19,939 nt of DNA, taken from contig CAJUKH010000040.1 in the NCBI GenBank assembly GCA_910587345.1, forward strand, positions 1-19,939, read 5' to 3'. The first letter of the stretch is position 1. The number at the start of each line of letters is the position of its first letter. The notes below the pieces were generated by a model. It made no database searches, was not told the origin of the DNA, and saw only the letters and a list, made by a program, of their open reading frames with translations. This document shows positions 1 to 7,403 of the stretch, piece by piece. The translations under genes were made by a program, and so were the position numbers. This DNA comes from an uncultured Oscillospiraceae bacterium (lineage in GTDB: Bacteria > Bacillota > Clostridia > Oscillospirales > Oscillospiraceae).

Positions 1-297
1 ATACGAGCCGATTCTAACCCACCTTGTCTTGACCTTAGGGCTTTCTTGGGGGGTGTGGGGGGCCATTCTTTGGCCCGTCAAAGAATGGTCCCCCACGTCC
101 ACGCACCCATAGGCTTCCCACGCACCCACCACCCAAACGGAACCCGCCCCTACGGGGTGGGATGGTTTTTGATGAGAGGAACCACACTTCAAGCTGTGTA
201 GGCCGAGGCGGGTCAATTTCAACGGCATCATTTTAGTGTTCCACCAACGGACGCACGGGTGCGGGGCAAGTAGGACCATGGGGCGTAAAGACGTGTC
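1..297 (+). repeat. 294-bp intergenic repeat, copy A (left edge cut by window)
   Basis: This unit matches copy B downstream and, as reverse complement, copies C-E at 7225-7855. Conserved blocks in order are GAGCCGATTCTAA, TCTTGACC, a long stem-loop, CACGCACCCATAGG, a short GC hairpin, GGATGGTTTTTGATGAGAGG, AAGCTGTGTAGG, CCACCAACGGACGCACGGGTG and CGTAAAGACG. The main stem is 18 bp: positions 55-72 pair with 79-96 around a 6-nt loop, with one G-T pair (62 with 89). A second hairpin pairs 143-150 with 154-161 around TAC, again with one G-T pair. No convincing reading frame is present. The plus strand is taken as sense because wobbles read G-U there. The element family is not recognised. Confidence 0.85.
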
Positions 298-510
298 GAG
301 CCGATTCTAAAACACTTGGTCTTGACCTGAGACTTTTCTTGGAGAGCGCGAGAGGCTATTCTTTTCCTCGGGAAAAGAATAGTCTTTCGCAATTACGCAC
401 CCATAGGTTTCCCTCGCAACTATCATCCAAACGGAACCCGCCCCTACAGGGTGGGATGGTTTCTGATGGGTGAAACCGCCCCCACGCTCCACGCACCCAC
501 CGACCAAACA
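298..510 (+). repeat. 294-bp intergenic repeat, copy B (3' part missing)
   Basis: This is the tandem partner of copy A; its main hairpin lies 293 nt after that of copy A. The stem pairs 348-367 with 371-390, 20 bp around a 3-nt loop, although both arms differ in sequence from copy A (GCGAGAG with CTTTCGC here, GTGGGGG with CCCCCAC in A). Two G-T pairs are present, at 352/386 and 355/383. The second hairpin pairs 437-443 with 449-455. The unit degenerates after GGATGGTTTCTGATG. The following 511-590 stretch has no gene; it holds an imperfect direct repeat at an exact 40-nt offset (512-535 and 552-575, 19 of 24 bases alike). Confidence 0.8.
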
Positions 511-590
511 GCACCGGTCAAAATATCGGAATACCAACACCACTCAAACATCACCGGGCAGAATATCAAAGTACCGCCATCCTGCCCTCC

Positions 591-625
591 ATAAAACACC
601 GGGGCGGGCAGCTGCCCGCCCCGGT
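591..625 (-). terminator. Rho-independent terminator of prs
   Basis: Positions 598-611 and 612-625 are perfect reverse complements, a 14-bp GC-rich stem. Read on the minus strand it is followed by TTTTAT. It lies about 40 nt past the prs stop codon, and no T-run follows it on the plus strand, so it serves the leftward glmU-prs operon. Confidence 0.85.
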
Positions 626-663
626 CTATGTAGAGGGTAAAAGGAATGTCGCTTCTGAATGGC

Positions 664-1620
664 TCAGTTGAACAGCTTGGATACCGACACTTCCTGATAA
701 ATGCGCTCAATGGCTTCGGCGAACATATCGGCCACCGAGAGGTATTTGATCTTGCTGCAGCTGTTGGAGCCGGCGGGGATGGTGTCCAGCAGCACCAGCT
801 CCTTGATGGGGCTGGCCTCAATGCGGTCATAGGCCGGGCCGGAGAGGACGCCGTGGCTGGCGCAGGCGTACACGTCGGTGGCTCCGCCGATGTCCACCAG
901 AGCCTGGGCGGCGTGGCACAGGCTACCGGCGGTATCCACCATGTCGTCCAGCAGGATGACCTGCTTGCCCTGCACGTCGCCGATGATGTTCATGACCTCG
1001 GAGGAATTGGCTTTCTGCCGCCGCTTGTCCACGATGGCCAAAGGCATCCCCAGCTTCTGAGCGAAGGCTCTGGCCCGGGCCACGCTGCCCACGTCGGGGG
1101 AGACTACAACGGTGTTGTCCTCCTGACCGGCAAAGCGGTCATGAAAGTGGTGGGCGAAAATGGTGTTGCCGGGCAGATTGTCCACGGGAATGTCAAAAAA
1201 GCCCTGGATCTGAGAGGCGTGCAGGTCCATGGTCAGGACCCGGTCGGCGCCGGCGGTGGTGATCATGTTGGCCACCAGCTTGGCGGAGATGGGGTCCCGG
1301 GGCTTGGTCTTCCGGTCCTGACGGGCGTAGCCGAAATAGGGGACCACGGCAGTGATCCGGCCGGCGGAGGCCCGGCGGAAGGCGTCGATCATGATGAGCA
1401 GCTCCATCAGGTTGTCGTTTACCGGCGAGCAGGTGGACTGGACCACGAACACGTCGGAACCGCGGACGGTCTCGTAGATGGAGGCGAAGTTCTCCCCGTC
1501 GGAGAACCGGCCGGTCTCGGCGTCCCCCAGCTGGGTGCCCAGCTTTTGGCAGATGTCCTCGGCCAGAGGGCGGTTGGAGCTGCCGCAGAAGATCTTGATG
1601 TCCTTACCGTGCGCAATCAT
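664..1620 (-). CDS. prs: Ribose-phosphate pyrophosphokinase (PRPP synthetase)
   Basis: This cytoplasmic enzyme makes PRPP from ribose 5-phosphate and ATP for purine, pyrimidine, NAD, histidine and tryptophan synthesis. The 318-residue protein has the usual length of class I bacterial Prs. Visible motifs are the ATP-contact segment YARQDRK (98-104), MDLHA (131-135) with the metal-binding His, KRR (199-201), the PRPP loop VILLDDMVDTAGS (221-233) and YACASHG (251-257). The ATG at 1620 has GAGAGG about 8 nt upstream. It lies 113 nt downstream of the GlmU-like gene on the same strand, the same pairing as gcaD(glmU)-prs of Bacillus subtilis, so both are probably cotranscribed; the terminator at 591-625 follows. 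All key residues are intact. Confidence 0.97.
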   Translation of the reverse strand: MIAHGKDIKIFCGSSNRPLAEDICQKLGTQLGDAETGRFSDGENFASIYETVRGSDVFVVQSTCSPVNDNLMELLIMIDAFRRASAGRITAVVPYFGYARQDRKTKPRDPISAKLVANMITTAGADRVLTMDLHASQIQGFFDIPVDNLPGNTIFAHHFHDRFAGQEDNTVVVSPDVGSVARARAFAQKLGMPLAIVDKRRQKANSSEVMNIIGDVQGKQVILLDDMVDTAGSLCHAAQALVDIGGATDVYACASHGVLSGPAYDRIEASPIKELVLLDTIPAGSNSCSKIKYLSVADMFAEAIERIYQEVSVSKLFN

Positions 1621-1712
1621 GTGCTACATCCTCTCAATCCATTTTATTCTATATTTCCATCCCCGCTCTGCGGGGAAGGGGAACGAGGTCATGCCGGTCC
1701 GGCACGGCAGGA

Positions 1713-1754
1713 AAGCGCCGCCGGACCGGGCCGTTAACGGTCCCGGCGGCGCTT
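1713..1754 (-). other. Intercistronic hairpin at the glmU/prs junction
   Basis: AAGCGCCGCCGG (1713-1724) pairs perfectly with 1743-1754; inside it ACCG (1725-1728) pairs with CGGT (1738-1741), leaving one bulged C. The hairpin overlaps the last codons and stop of the GlmU-like gene and on the minus strand is followed by TTTCCTG, a poor T-run. It could be a weak attenuating terminator or an mRNA-stabilising or processing structure that sets the glmU/prs ratio. The pairing is seen directly; the role is inferred. Confidence 0.55.
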
Positions 1755-2894
1755 GGCCCAGTTTTTCTTTACTACCTGGCGGTCTCTGGCGATGGCCAGG
1801 GAATCGGGGGGCACATCCTCGGTGATGGTGCTTCCGGCGGCGGTATAGGCCCCCTCTCCCACCGAGACGGGGGCCACCAGATTGGTATTGCAGCCGATAA
1901 AGGCGTGGTCCCCGATGGTGGTGCGGAATTTCTTTTCCCCATCGTAGTTCACCGTGACGGTGCCGCAGCCGAAGTTGATCCCCGCCCCGGCATCGGTATC
2001 GCCCACATAGGTCAGGTGGCTGATCTTGGTACCGTCCCCTACGGTGGAGTTTTTCAGCTCCACAAAATCCCCCACCTTGACCCCCTTACCGATGCGGCAG
2101 TGGGGGCGGACGTAGGCGAAGGGGCCGACGGCGGTGTCGTCGTCCACGGTGGATTCATTGAGCTGGGAGGCATTCACCACCACCCGGTCCCCGATGATAC
2201 AGTCCCGGATCATGGCATTGGGTCCGATCTCGCAGTCTTTTCCGATAACGGTTTTTCCCCGCAGGATGGTGCCGGGCAGCAGCACCGAACCCGCTCCCAC
2301 CGTGACGGCAGGCCCCACAAAGGTGGAGGCCGGGTCCATCACCCGCACCCCCGCGGCAAAGAGCCGCTCCAGGCTGAGGCTTCGGGCCAGCGGTTCCACC
2401 GTGGAGGCCCGGTAGGCCAAATCGGACTTCAGGGGAAGGATGCGGCTCTGGAAGGGCTTTGTATCCCCCAGAGCGGACAGAGCCTCGTCAAAGCTGCGGC
2501 CATCCTGCAAAGCGGCGGCCAAAGCGGACCCCTTCAGGGTAAAGACGCTCTTGCCCACCTCCCGGGGGGGCAGGTCAAACTGGGTCCCCTGAGGGGCCAG
2601 CAGCACCGGCCGGGTCACCACGGTCACCTGACCGGGCACCGAGGCCAGAAACTCCGCCAGCCGGGCGGGAGCGTCGGTGGAGCCGGTGGTGACAAAGAGG
2701 GTATCCGCCGGGAAGCAGTCCCCGGCAAGATCCCGGTGAGCGTTGTCACAGACCACCAAAAACCGCTCTACCCCTTCGGCTTTCAAAGCGTGGGCCAGCC
2801 AGAGGGCGGCGGGGTCAAAGAGGATCTTTTGCAGAAACAGGGGGGAAGCCTGCTCGTCGGCAGGGAGGAATATAATGGCACCCAAAGCCTCCAT
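1734..2894 (-). CDS. glmU: GlmU-like glucosamine-1-phosphate acetyltransferase with degenerate pyrophosphorylase half
   Basis: The C-terminal half (about 190-386) is a left-handed beta-helix of hexapeptide repeats matching the GlmU acetyltransferase that makes GlcNAc-1-phosphate for peptidoglycan precursors. The active-site region is intact: YVRPH (261-265), ELKNSTVGDGTKISHLTY with the catalytic-type His at 293, NYDG (316-319) and NTNLVAPVSVGEGA. The N-terminal half is short (about 190 residues rather than 230) and lacks the LxxGxGTRM nucleotide-binding motif; the aligned segment reads FLPADEQASPLFLQKIL. The whole protein is 386 residues against roughly 455 for bifunctional GlmU. The ATG at 2894 is chosen because GGAGGG ends 6 nt upstream; an in-frame ATG at 2912 would place that site inside the gene. 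It is probably an acetyltransferase without uridylyltransferase activity. It is the first gene of an operon with prs. Confidence 0.9.
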   Translation of the reverse strand: MEALGAIIFLPADEQASPLFLQKILFDPAALWLAHALKAEGVERFLVVCDNAHRDLAGDCFPADTLFVTTGSTDAPARLAEFLASVPGQVTVVTRPVLLAPQGTQFDLPPREVGKSVFTLKGSALAAALQDGRSFDEALSALGDTKPFQSRILPLKSDLAYRASTVEPLARSLSLERLFAAGVRVMDPASTFVGPAVTVGAGSVLLPGTILRGKTVIGKDCEIGPNAMIRDCIIGDRVVVNASQLNESTVDDDTAVGPFAYVRPHCRIGKGVKVGDFVELKNSTVGDGTKISHLTYVGDTDAGAGINFGCGTVTVNYDGEKKFRTTIGDHAFIGCNTNLVAPVSVGEGAYTAAGSTITEDVPPDSLAIARDRQVVKKNWAKRRRDR

Positions 2895-2926
2895 GAAAGA
2901 CCCTCCAATCATTTGATACTACACCC

Positions 2927-2955
2927 ATTATAGCAAAGCAGACGGGGAATTGCAA
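2927..2955 (-). promoter_or_regulatory. Sigma-A promoter of glmU-prs
   Basis: On the minus strand TTGCAA (2950-2955) is followed after exactly 17 nt by TATAAT (2927-2932). It sits about 33 nt upstream of the GlmU start codon and faces leftward. Confidence 0.85.
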
Positions 2956-3070
2956 AAGAATCGGACGGAAAACAAGTGAAAAAGTAAGGGGATTTTCCTG
3001 CAAAATTTAGGGATTTTGACGGAAGAGGCGCCGAGATAAGCGGGAGCGGAGCAAAGAGGGGGCCTGCGGA

Positions 3071-3109
3071 ACGCCCCGGCACTTCCAGAGAAGTACCGGG
3101 GCGTTTTTT
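3071..3109. terminator. Hairpin terminator after the ABC permease
   Basis: ACGCCCCGG (3071-3079) pairs with 3096-3104, and ACTT (3081-3084) with AAGT (3091-3094), across a C-A mismatch and a 6-nt loop. The T-run (3104-3109) lies on the plus-strand side and overlaps the permease stop codon. On the minus strand the structure sits directly after the stop but is followed only by TTCCG. It most likely ends the leftward ABC operon, though by sequence it is the better terminator for rightward reads. Confidence 0.65.
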
Positions 3110-5120
3110 AATGTTCGGTGGTGATGATGGTCACGGAGGTGTCGTTGGGGTAGAAATGGGAGGAGTCATCGGGGTCCGCATCGGCGGGGACGGCCTGAGA
3201 GGCGGGCAGGGCCTCCTCGGTCTCCGGACTCTCCCGCCGGGCCTGAAGCCGGTCGGTCAGGCCCAGCTCCTCCAGGGCCTTCATCAGCGCAGTGGCCGAC
3301 TTCTGGGGGGTGATGGTCACAACAGTGGACTGGCTGTCCCACCCGCTCTGACCGGGATACAGGCACTGCCAGCTGAGGAAGAATTGCAGGTCGGTGTAAT
3401 AGCAGTTTTCCATCCGCTCCTCATCCGCCAGCAGATACCGGTGGAACCGTCCCGCCTGTATATCCTGCAGAACTGCCTCCCAAAGCCGGTTGGCCTCCTC
3501 ATAGGGGAGGATATTGTCTTCAGAGGCTGTTCCCCGGGTAAAGCTGGCTCCGGTGGCCTCCATCTGCCGGAACCGGACCCCATCCCCCTCCCCGGGCTGG
3601 GGCACATACTCCGCCTCCACCAGCTCCGGCCGGTTGAGGAGGGCCTGAAGCCTGGCGGCATAGCTGTCCTCCCGGGTCAGGTCCTGGGCGGTGACGGGCA
3701 CATAGTCATAGGCCCGCCCCACCGTGCTGCCGTCGGTGAGGGTATAGTAAAGATACAGGGCGGTGGTGTTTTTCAGCTGTACTTCGCTTCCGCTTTCGTC
3801 CTCCTCCCATATTTGGGAGGAGGGGTCTTTCTGGGCCGCCCACAGTTCGTCCAGCTCCTCCACCAAAGCGGCGTGGATGTCCACCACCGCCCGGATATGG
3901 GCCGGGTCGGTGAGATACTGGAAGAAGTACTGCCCGTCGTCATAGGGGGTGGAGTTTACGCCGTAGACCTGCACCGCCGCCACATTCTCGGCTTTGGGGA
4001 CCCATTTCTGATAGCCGAACAGGTCGGCGTGGGCGCCGCCCATCAGCACCAGCATGACCAGAGCGGGGGCCAGAATACCCTTCCACCCCTCCGCCAGCAC
4101 CCGCAGGGACTTTTTCAGCAGCGCCCGGGCGGTGAAGGCCCCCACCAGAGCGGAGGCGGTGGCCAGAGCCACAAAGAGCCATGGCCCGGAAGAGCGGGGG
4201 AAGAAGTTCTGATAGAGGACCACGCCCCCGGCCAGTCCGGCGCAGACGGCGACCCCCCACTGGAAAAGGGGTCTGGCCCAGCCCACGCTCACCACGTCCC
4301 CGGCCCGCTCCAGCTGCCGGTGCTGGTAAGTGAGAAGGGCGATGCAGGTGAAGAGGGTAAAGCCCACCAGACTGTAGCAGATGGCCCCCACATAATTGTC
4401 AAAGGAAAGGACGCCGTCCTTGCCGCCCCCTGACAGCATCTGCCCCAGGTGGTACGCCGGGGTGAGCCACCGCACCGCCACGGAGCTGCTGAGGGCCGAG
4501 CGGGTGCTGTATCCGATGAGCAGGGAGGTCATGGAGATATCGGTCATCGTGGACACGCCAAGGACCAGCGCATTCAAAACACCGTAGAAGACCGGCAGGG
4601 CCAGAATATGGCCGGTAAACATGGCGCAGCACACGGCGAAGGAGAAAAAGAACATCCCCACAAACATCTGGACCATCAGCCAGCGGAGCACCCCGCCGGC
4701 GCAGAACACCCCCAGCCGCACCTCGGCCAGCAGGGCCAGCAGGCCCACCACGACGCTGGGCAGCAGGTAGAAGCAGAAGGCGGAGACATAGTTGGTGATA
4801 AAAAGTCCCTCCCGCCGGATGGGCAGGGTGTGGTACATGGACACCGCGCGGGGATTCATCAAATAGGAGAACAGGGCCATGGCGATAAGGCACCCAAAGA
4901 CCAGCGTCAGGGGGACACCCATCCAGGTGGCGGTGTGAAAGACGTTGGGCACCAAAGAAGTCAGCCGCTCCGCCCCCGGCGTCATGTTAAACAGCTCAAT
5001 GGGCAGGAGAAAAAACTGGATGGCCCCGTAAAAAGCCCAGATGGGCCAGAACCGGGTCATGTTTTTCCAAAAGAGGGTGGAGTTGAACCAGCCCTTACAG
5101 GATGATGTCACGGACGGCAT
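3108..5120 (-). CDS. ABC transporter permease with large C-terminal extracytoplasmic domain
   Basis: This is the membrane partner of the ATPase encoded immediately upstream. About nine to ten hydrophobic segments fill the first 370 residues, for example WPIWAFYGAIQFFLLPIELF, WMGVPLTLVFGCLIAMALF and WLMVQMFVGMFFFSFAVCC. The motif YHTLPIRREGLFITNY after the second segment is typical of ABC-2-like clostridial permeases. After a last segment (ILAPALVMLVLMGGAHA) about 300 soluble residues follow, rich in acidic residues and probably outside the cell. The ATG at 5120 is chosen because GGGAGGTGAGG lies just upstream; this site and the first 26 nt lie inside the ATPase gene, giving translational coupling. 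The substrate is unknown; a YtrA-type regulator suggests a role in the response to envelope stress or antimicrobials. Confidence 0.85.
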   Translation of the reverse strand: MPSVTSSCKGWFNSTLFWKNMTRFWPIWAFYGAIQFFLLPIELFNMTPGAERLTSLVPNVFHTATWMGVPLTLVFGCLIAMALFSYLMNPRAVSMYHTLPIRREGLFITNYVSAFCFYLLPSVVVGLLALLAEVRLGVFCAGGVLRWLMVQMFVGMFFFSFAVCCAMFTGHILALPVFYGVLNALVLGVSTMTDISMTSLLIGYSTRSALSSSVAVRWLTPAYHLGQMLSGGGKDGVLSFDNYVGAICYSLVGFTLFTCIALLTYQHRQLERAGDVVSVGWARPLFQWGVAVCAGLAGGVVLYQNFFPRSSGPWLFVALATASALVGAFTARALLKKSLRVLAEGWKGILAPALVMLVLMGGAHADLFGYQKWVPKAENVAAVQVYGVNSTPYDDGQYFFQYLTDPAHIRAVVDIHAALVEELDELWAAQKDPSSQIWEEDESGSEVQLKNTTALYLYYTLTDGSTVGRAYDYVPVTAQDLTREDSYAARLQALLNRPELVEAEYVPQPGEGDGVRFRQMEATGASFTRGTASEDNILPYEEANRLWEAVLQDIQAGRFHRYLLADEERMENCYYTDLQFFLSWQCLYPGQSGWDSQSTVVTITPQKSATALMKALEELGLTDRLQARRESPETEEALPASQAVPADADPDDSSHFYPNDTSVTIITTEH

Positions 5121-5997
5121 AGTCCTCACCTCCCAGCTCATAAATAAAGATCTCCTCCAGCGTCAGGGGCAGGGCGTCCATCAGAATGGGGGAGTAGACC
5201 GCCAGACGATTGGTGATCTCCTCGGCGGTGCCCCGGACGATGAGGGTGTGGATACGCCCCACCTGCTGGACGTTCAGCACCTCCATATCGTCGGGAAGCT
5301 GGGGCAGTTCCTTCTCCTGAAAGACCACCTGCATCTTTACCACATTGGCCTGAAGCTCGGAAAGGCTCCGCTCAAGGAGGACCCTGCCTTTGGAGAGGAT
5401 GCCCACATGGTCGCATACGTCCTCCAGCTCTCTGAGGTTGTGGGAGGACACCAGCACCGTCACCCCCTCCTGGACCACGTCGGACATGAGGAGGGACCAG
5501 ACCTGCCGGCGCATCACCGGGTCCAGCCCGTCCACCGGCTCGTCCAGCACCAGCACCTCCGGCCGGCAGCAAAGGGCCAGCCAGAAGGCGGACTGCTTCT
5601 GCATTCCCTTGGAAAGCCGCCGGATGGGCCGCTTTTCGTCCACCGTGTGAAAGATCTCCTTCAGCGTGTCGTACCGGGTCATGTCAAACCTGGGGTAGAA
5701 GCCCCTGTAAAACCGGGCCATATCCGCCGTGGAGGCCGAGCCGAAGCGGTACAGGTCGTCGGGAATGTCGGCGATGCGGGCCTTGACTGCCGGGTTCTCA
5801 TAGACCCGCTCTCCCCCCACCAAAATCAGCCCGCTGTCCGGCTGGTAGATGCCGGTGATGTGCCGCAGGATGGTGGACTTGCCTGCGCCGTTGGGTCCCA
5901 CCAGACCGTAGATGGACCCGGCGGGGACCGTCATGGACAGATTGTCCAGAGCCTGAAATCCGTCAAAGGATTTGTTGACCGACTGCACTTCTATCAT
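5095..5997 (-). CDS. ABC transporter ATP-binding protein
   Basis: This 300-residue protein is the nucleotide-binding subunit for the permease downstream. It shows Walker A GPNGAGKS (34-41), the signature LSKGMQ (128-133), Walker B LVLDEP (149-154), the D-loop GLD (157-159) and the H-loop SSHN (His 186). A C-terminal extension of about 80 residues after the core is common in ABC-2 exporters of this type. Its ATG overlaps the stop codon of the GntR gene (ATGA), so the two are translationally coupled. The permease start is embedded in its 3' end. Regulator, ATPase and permease thus form one tightly packed leftward operon, the gene order of YtrA-regulated ABC systems. Confidence 0.95.
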   Translation of the reverse strand: MIEVQSVNKSFDGFQALDNLSMTVPAGSIYGLVGPNGAGKSTILRHITGIYQPDSGLILVGGERVYENPAVKARIADIPDDLYRFGSASTADMARFYRGFYPRFDMTRYDTLKEIFHTVDEKRPIRRLSKGMQKQSAFWLALCCRPEVLVLDEPVDGLDPVMRRQVWSLLMSDVVQEGVTVLVSSHNLRELEDVCDHVGILSKGRVLLERSLSELQANVVKMQVVFQEKELPQLPDDMEVLNVQQVGRIHTLIVRGTAEEITNRLAVYSPILMDALPLTLEEIFIYELGGEDYAVRDIIL

Positions 5998-6368
5998 AGA
6001 GCGTCCTCCTCTCTCCGGACCGCCCGGGTGACCCGGCCGGCCAGTTCTTCGGGGGTAAGGCCCAGAAACAGCAGTTCCCGGGCGGTGGAATCAAACTGCT
6101 TCAGCAGCGCCTCCTGCCGGGGACGCTCCCCCGCACCCTTGGCGGCGAAGGCGCCCACGCCGGGCCTTGTGACCAGATAGCCCTCGTCCTCCAGCGCGGC
6201 ATAGGCCCGCTGGATGGTGTTGGGATTGATGGCCAGGCTGGCCGCCATGGCCCGCACCGAGGGGAAGGCCTCCCCCTGACTGATGGCGCCGGTGACCACC
6301 AGATGCCGCAGCCCATCCCGCACCTGTTCATAGATGGGGCGGGCGTCCCGATAATTGAGGCGTATCAT
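5994..6368 (-). CDS. GntR-family transcriptional regulator, YtrA subfamily
   Basis: The 124-residue protein has one winged helix-turn-helix (about 10-75; PIYEQVRDGLRH, then PSVRAMAASLAINPNTIQRAYAALEDEGYL) and only a short helical tail of about 50 residues. That size, lacking a large effector domain, marks the YtrA subgroup of GntR repressors, which usually control a linked ABC transporter. The ATG at 6368 is chosen for GGGAG 7 nt upstream; another in-frame ATG at 6389 would place the start inside the operator region with no ribosome site. It is the first gene of the ABC operon and probably represses it by binding the inverted repeats at 6387-6412. The inducer is unknown. Confidence 0.93.
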   Translation of the reverse strand: MIRLNYRDARPIYEQVRDGLRHLVVTGAISQGEAFPSVRAMAASLAINPNTIQRAYAALEDEGYLVTRPGVGAFAAKGAGERPRQEALLKQFDSTARELLFLGLTPEELAGRVTRAVRREEDAL

Positions 6369-6386
6369 GGCCTCACTCCCTTCCGA

Positions 6387-6412
6387 CATGGTGTACCATG
6401 TCCCTTGGTACA
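6387..6412. promoter_or_regulatory. Probable GntR/YtrA operator (two overlapping inverted repeats)
   Basis: TGTACCA (6392-6398) and TGGTACA (6406-6412) form a perfect inverted repeat with a 7-nt spacer. A second one, CATGGT-GT-ACCATG (6387-6400), overlaps it. Both lie between the -10 box and the start codon of the regulator operon, over the likely transcription start, where a repressor would block initiation. The GTAC core resembles sites known for the YtrA group; binding itself is inferred. Confidence 0.75.
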
Positions 6413-6415
6413 GTC

Positions 6416-6444
6416 AGGATAGCAGGTCCCGAAGCGGAAAACAA
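6416..6444 (-). promoter_or_regulatory. Sigma-A promoter of the gntR-ABC operon
   Basis: On the minus strand TTGTTT (6439-6444) and TATCCT (6416-6421) are 17 nt apart. The predicted transcript start falls within the operator. Confidence 0.75.
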
Positions 6445-6497
6445 GGGGGTAAACCTTACGATAATCTTACGATTTTAAAAGGAAACGATTATTTCCA

Positions 6498-6526
6498 GTG
6501 ACAAACGACAAAAGAGACGTTATAAT
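6498..6526 (+). promoter_or_regulatory. Sigma-A promoter of the HD-domain gene
   Basis: GTGACA (6498-6503) and a perfect TATAAT (6521-6526) are 17 nt apart. This promoter diverges from that of the gntR operon, with the -35 boxes about 54 nt apart. Confidence 0.8.
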
Positions 6527-6546
6527 ATGGAATCGAAAGAACGCTG

Positions 6547-6564
6547 GGGCCGCCCGGCCCTTTT
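6547..6564 (+). other. Terminator-like hairpin in the HD gene leader
   Basis: GGGCCG (6547-6552) pairs with CGGCCC (6555-6560), followed by TTTT, only about 15 nt into the predicted transcript and 20 nt before the start codon. The loop would be 2-4 nt, so it is tight, and no competing antiterminator pairing was found. It could be a weak attenuator or chance. Confidence 0.3.
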
Positions 6565-6584
6565 GCTTGAAGGAGGAGGAACCA

Positions 6585-7070
6585 ATGCGGTTTTTCGACC
6601 CATCCAGCTGGAATGATTTTCTGGCCTGCATCGGTGATTTGCTGGAGACCGAGCAGGTCCAGTCCATGCGGACCCTGCCCCACCACCCCCGGGTCAACTG
6701 CTACGAGCATTCCGTATTCGTGGCCTATGTGGCCTTTCGTCTGGGCTGCCGCTGGAATCTGGACGAGCGGGCCTGCGCCCGGGGCGGACTGCTTCACGAT
6801 CTTTACTTATATAATTCCCGGGACAAGAGCGCCCACCCGGGGAATCAGTGTCTGGACCATCCGGTCTTTGCCCTGCGTAACGCCAGCGCCCTGACCCGTT
6901 TGAGTGATTTGGAGCGGAATATCATTCTGGCCCATATGTGGCCCCTGGCCCTCCATATGCCCCAAAGCCGGGAGGCTTGGACGGTAAGCCTTGCCGATAA
7001 GCTTTGCGCCACGGTGGAAGTGCTCCAGCTCTGGCGGCACCTGAAGCTGCGCACCCTTCTGGCGGCCTGA
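6585..7070 (+). CDS. HD-domain phosphohydrolase-like protein
   Basis: This 161-residue soluble protein has the metal-binding pattern of the HD superfamily: His 42 (EHSVFVAY), the HD pair His 71-Asp 72 (GLLHDLYLY), His 117 (ILAHMWPL) and Asp 138 (LADKLCA). Such proteins hydrolyse phosphomonoesters or phosphodiesters, often of nucleotides; the substrate here cannot be told. The ATG at 6585 is supported by AAGGAGGAGGA just upstream; longer in-frame extensions would start inside the promoter and leader. It has its own promoter (6498-6526) and terminator (7123-7160), so it is monocistronic. No membrane segment or second domain is visible. Confidence 0.88.
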   Translation: MRFFDPSSWNDFLACIGDLLETEQVQSMRTLPHHPRVNCYEHSVFVAYVAFRLGCRWNLDERACARGGLLHDLYLYNSRDKSAHPGNQCLDHPVFALRNASALTRLSDLERNIILAHMWPLALHMPQSREAWTVSLADKLCATVEVLQLWRHLKLRTLLAA

Positions 7071-7122
7071 CGGCGGGGAAGGGGGGCTTTCCGCTTCTTC
7101 GAGCAGTAAGATATAAGGGACT

Positions 7123-7160
7123 AACGGCTCCGGCGAGGATCACCCGCCGGGGCCGTTTTG
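7123..7160 (+). terminator. Rho-independent terminator of the HD gene
   Basis: AACGGCTCCGGCG (7123-7135) pairs with 7145-7157 across a 9-nt loop, with a single T-G wobble, and is followed by a T-run to 7159. It lies about 50 nt past the stop codon. Confidence 0.85.
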
Positions 7161-7224
7161 ACGCTTGAGAGGTGGATATGATACGGTTGGGAACTGATTA
7201 TTGGTTTGGCCGATACTGGGGCTG

Positions 7225-7403
7225 GTTGCGTTTGGTTGGTGGCTGCATCCCAACCCTTGAACGGGTGCCGTTTGGCCGGTGGTTGTACACCAATCCTATG
7301 TGTGCGTAGCCGTGGGGGGCCATTCTTTGCAGGGCCAAAGAATGGCCCCCCACACCCCCCAAGAAAGCCCTAAGGTCAAGACAAGGTGGGTTAGAATCGG
7401 CTC
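7225..7403 (-). repeat. 294-bp intergenic repeat, copy C (partial, inverted relative to A/B)
   Basis: Read on the minus strand this matches copies A and B from GAGCCGATTCTAA (complement of 7391-7403) through the main hairpin to the CACGCACCCATAGG-like block. The stem pairs 7312-7329 with 7336-7353, 18 bp without mismatch. At the far end (7225-7310) an extra degenerate duplication of the CGTTTGG(T/C)(T/C)GGTGG segment is seen, and the second half of the unit is missing. Confidence 0.8.

Noticed and set aside
1..510. CRISPR array
   Set aside because: The repeats are about 294 nt long, contiguous and diverged, with no short repeat-spacer pattern and no cas genes.
307..830. Short minus-strand open frames of 78 and 128 codons across the left repeat and the prs 3' end
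   Set aside because: They are translations of the 294-bp repeat or lie antisense or out of frame to prs, with no ribosome site.
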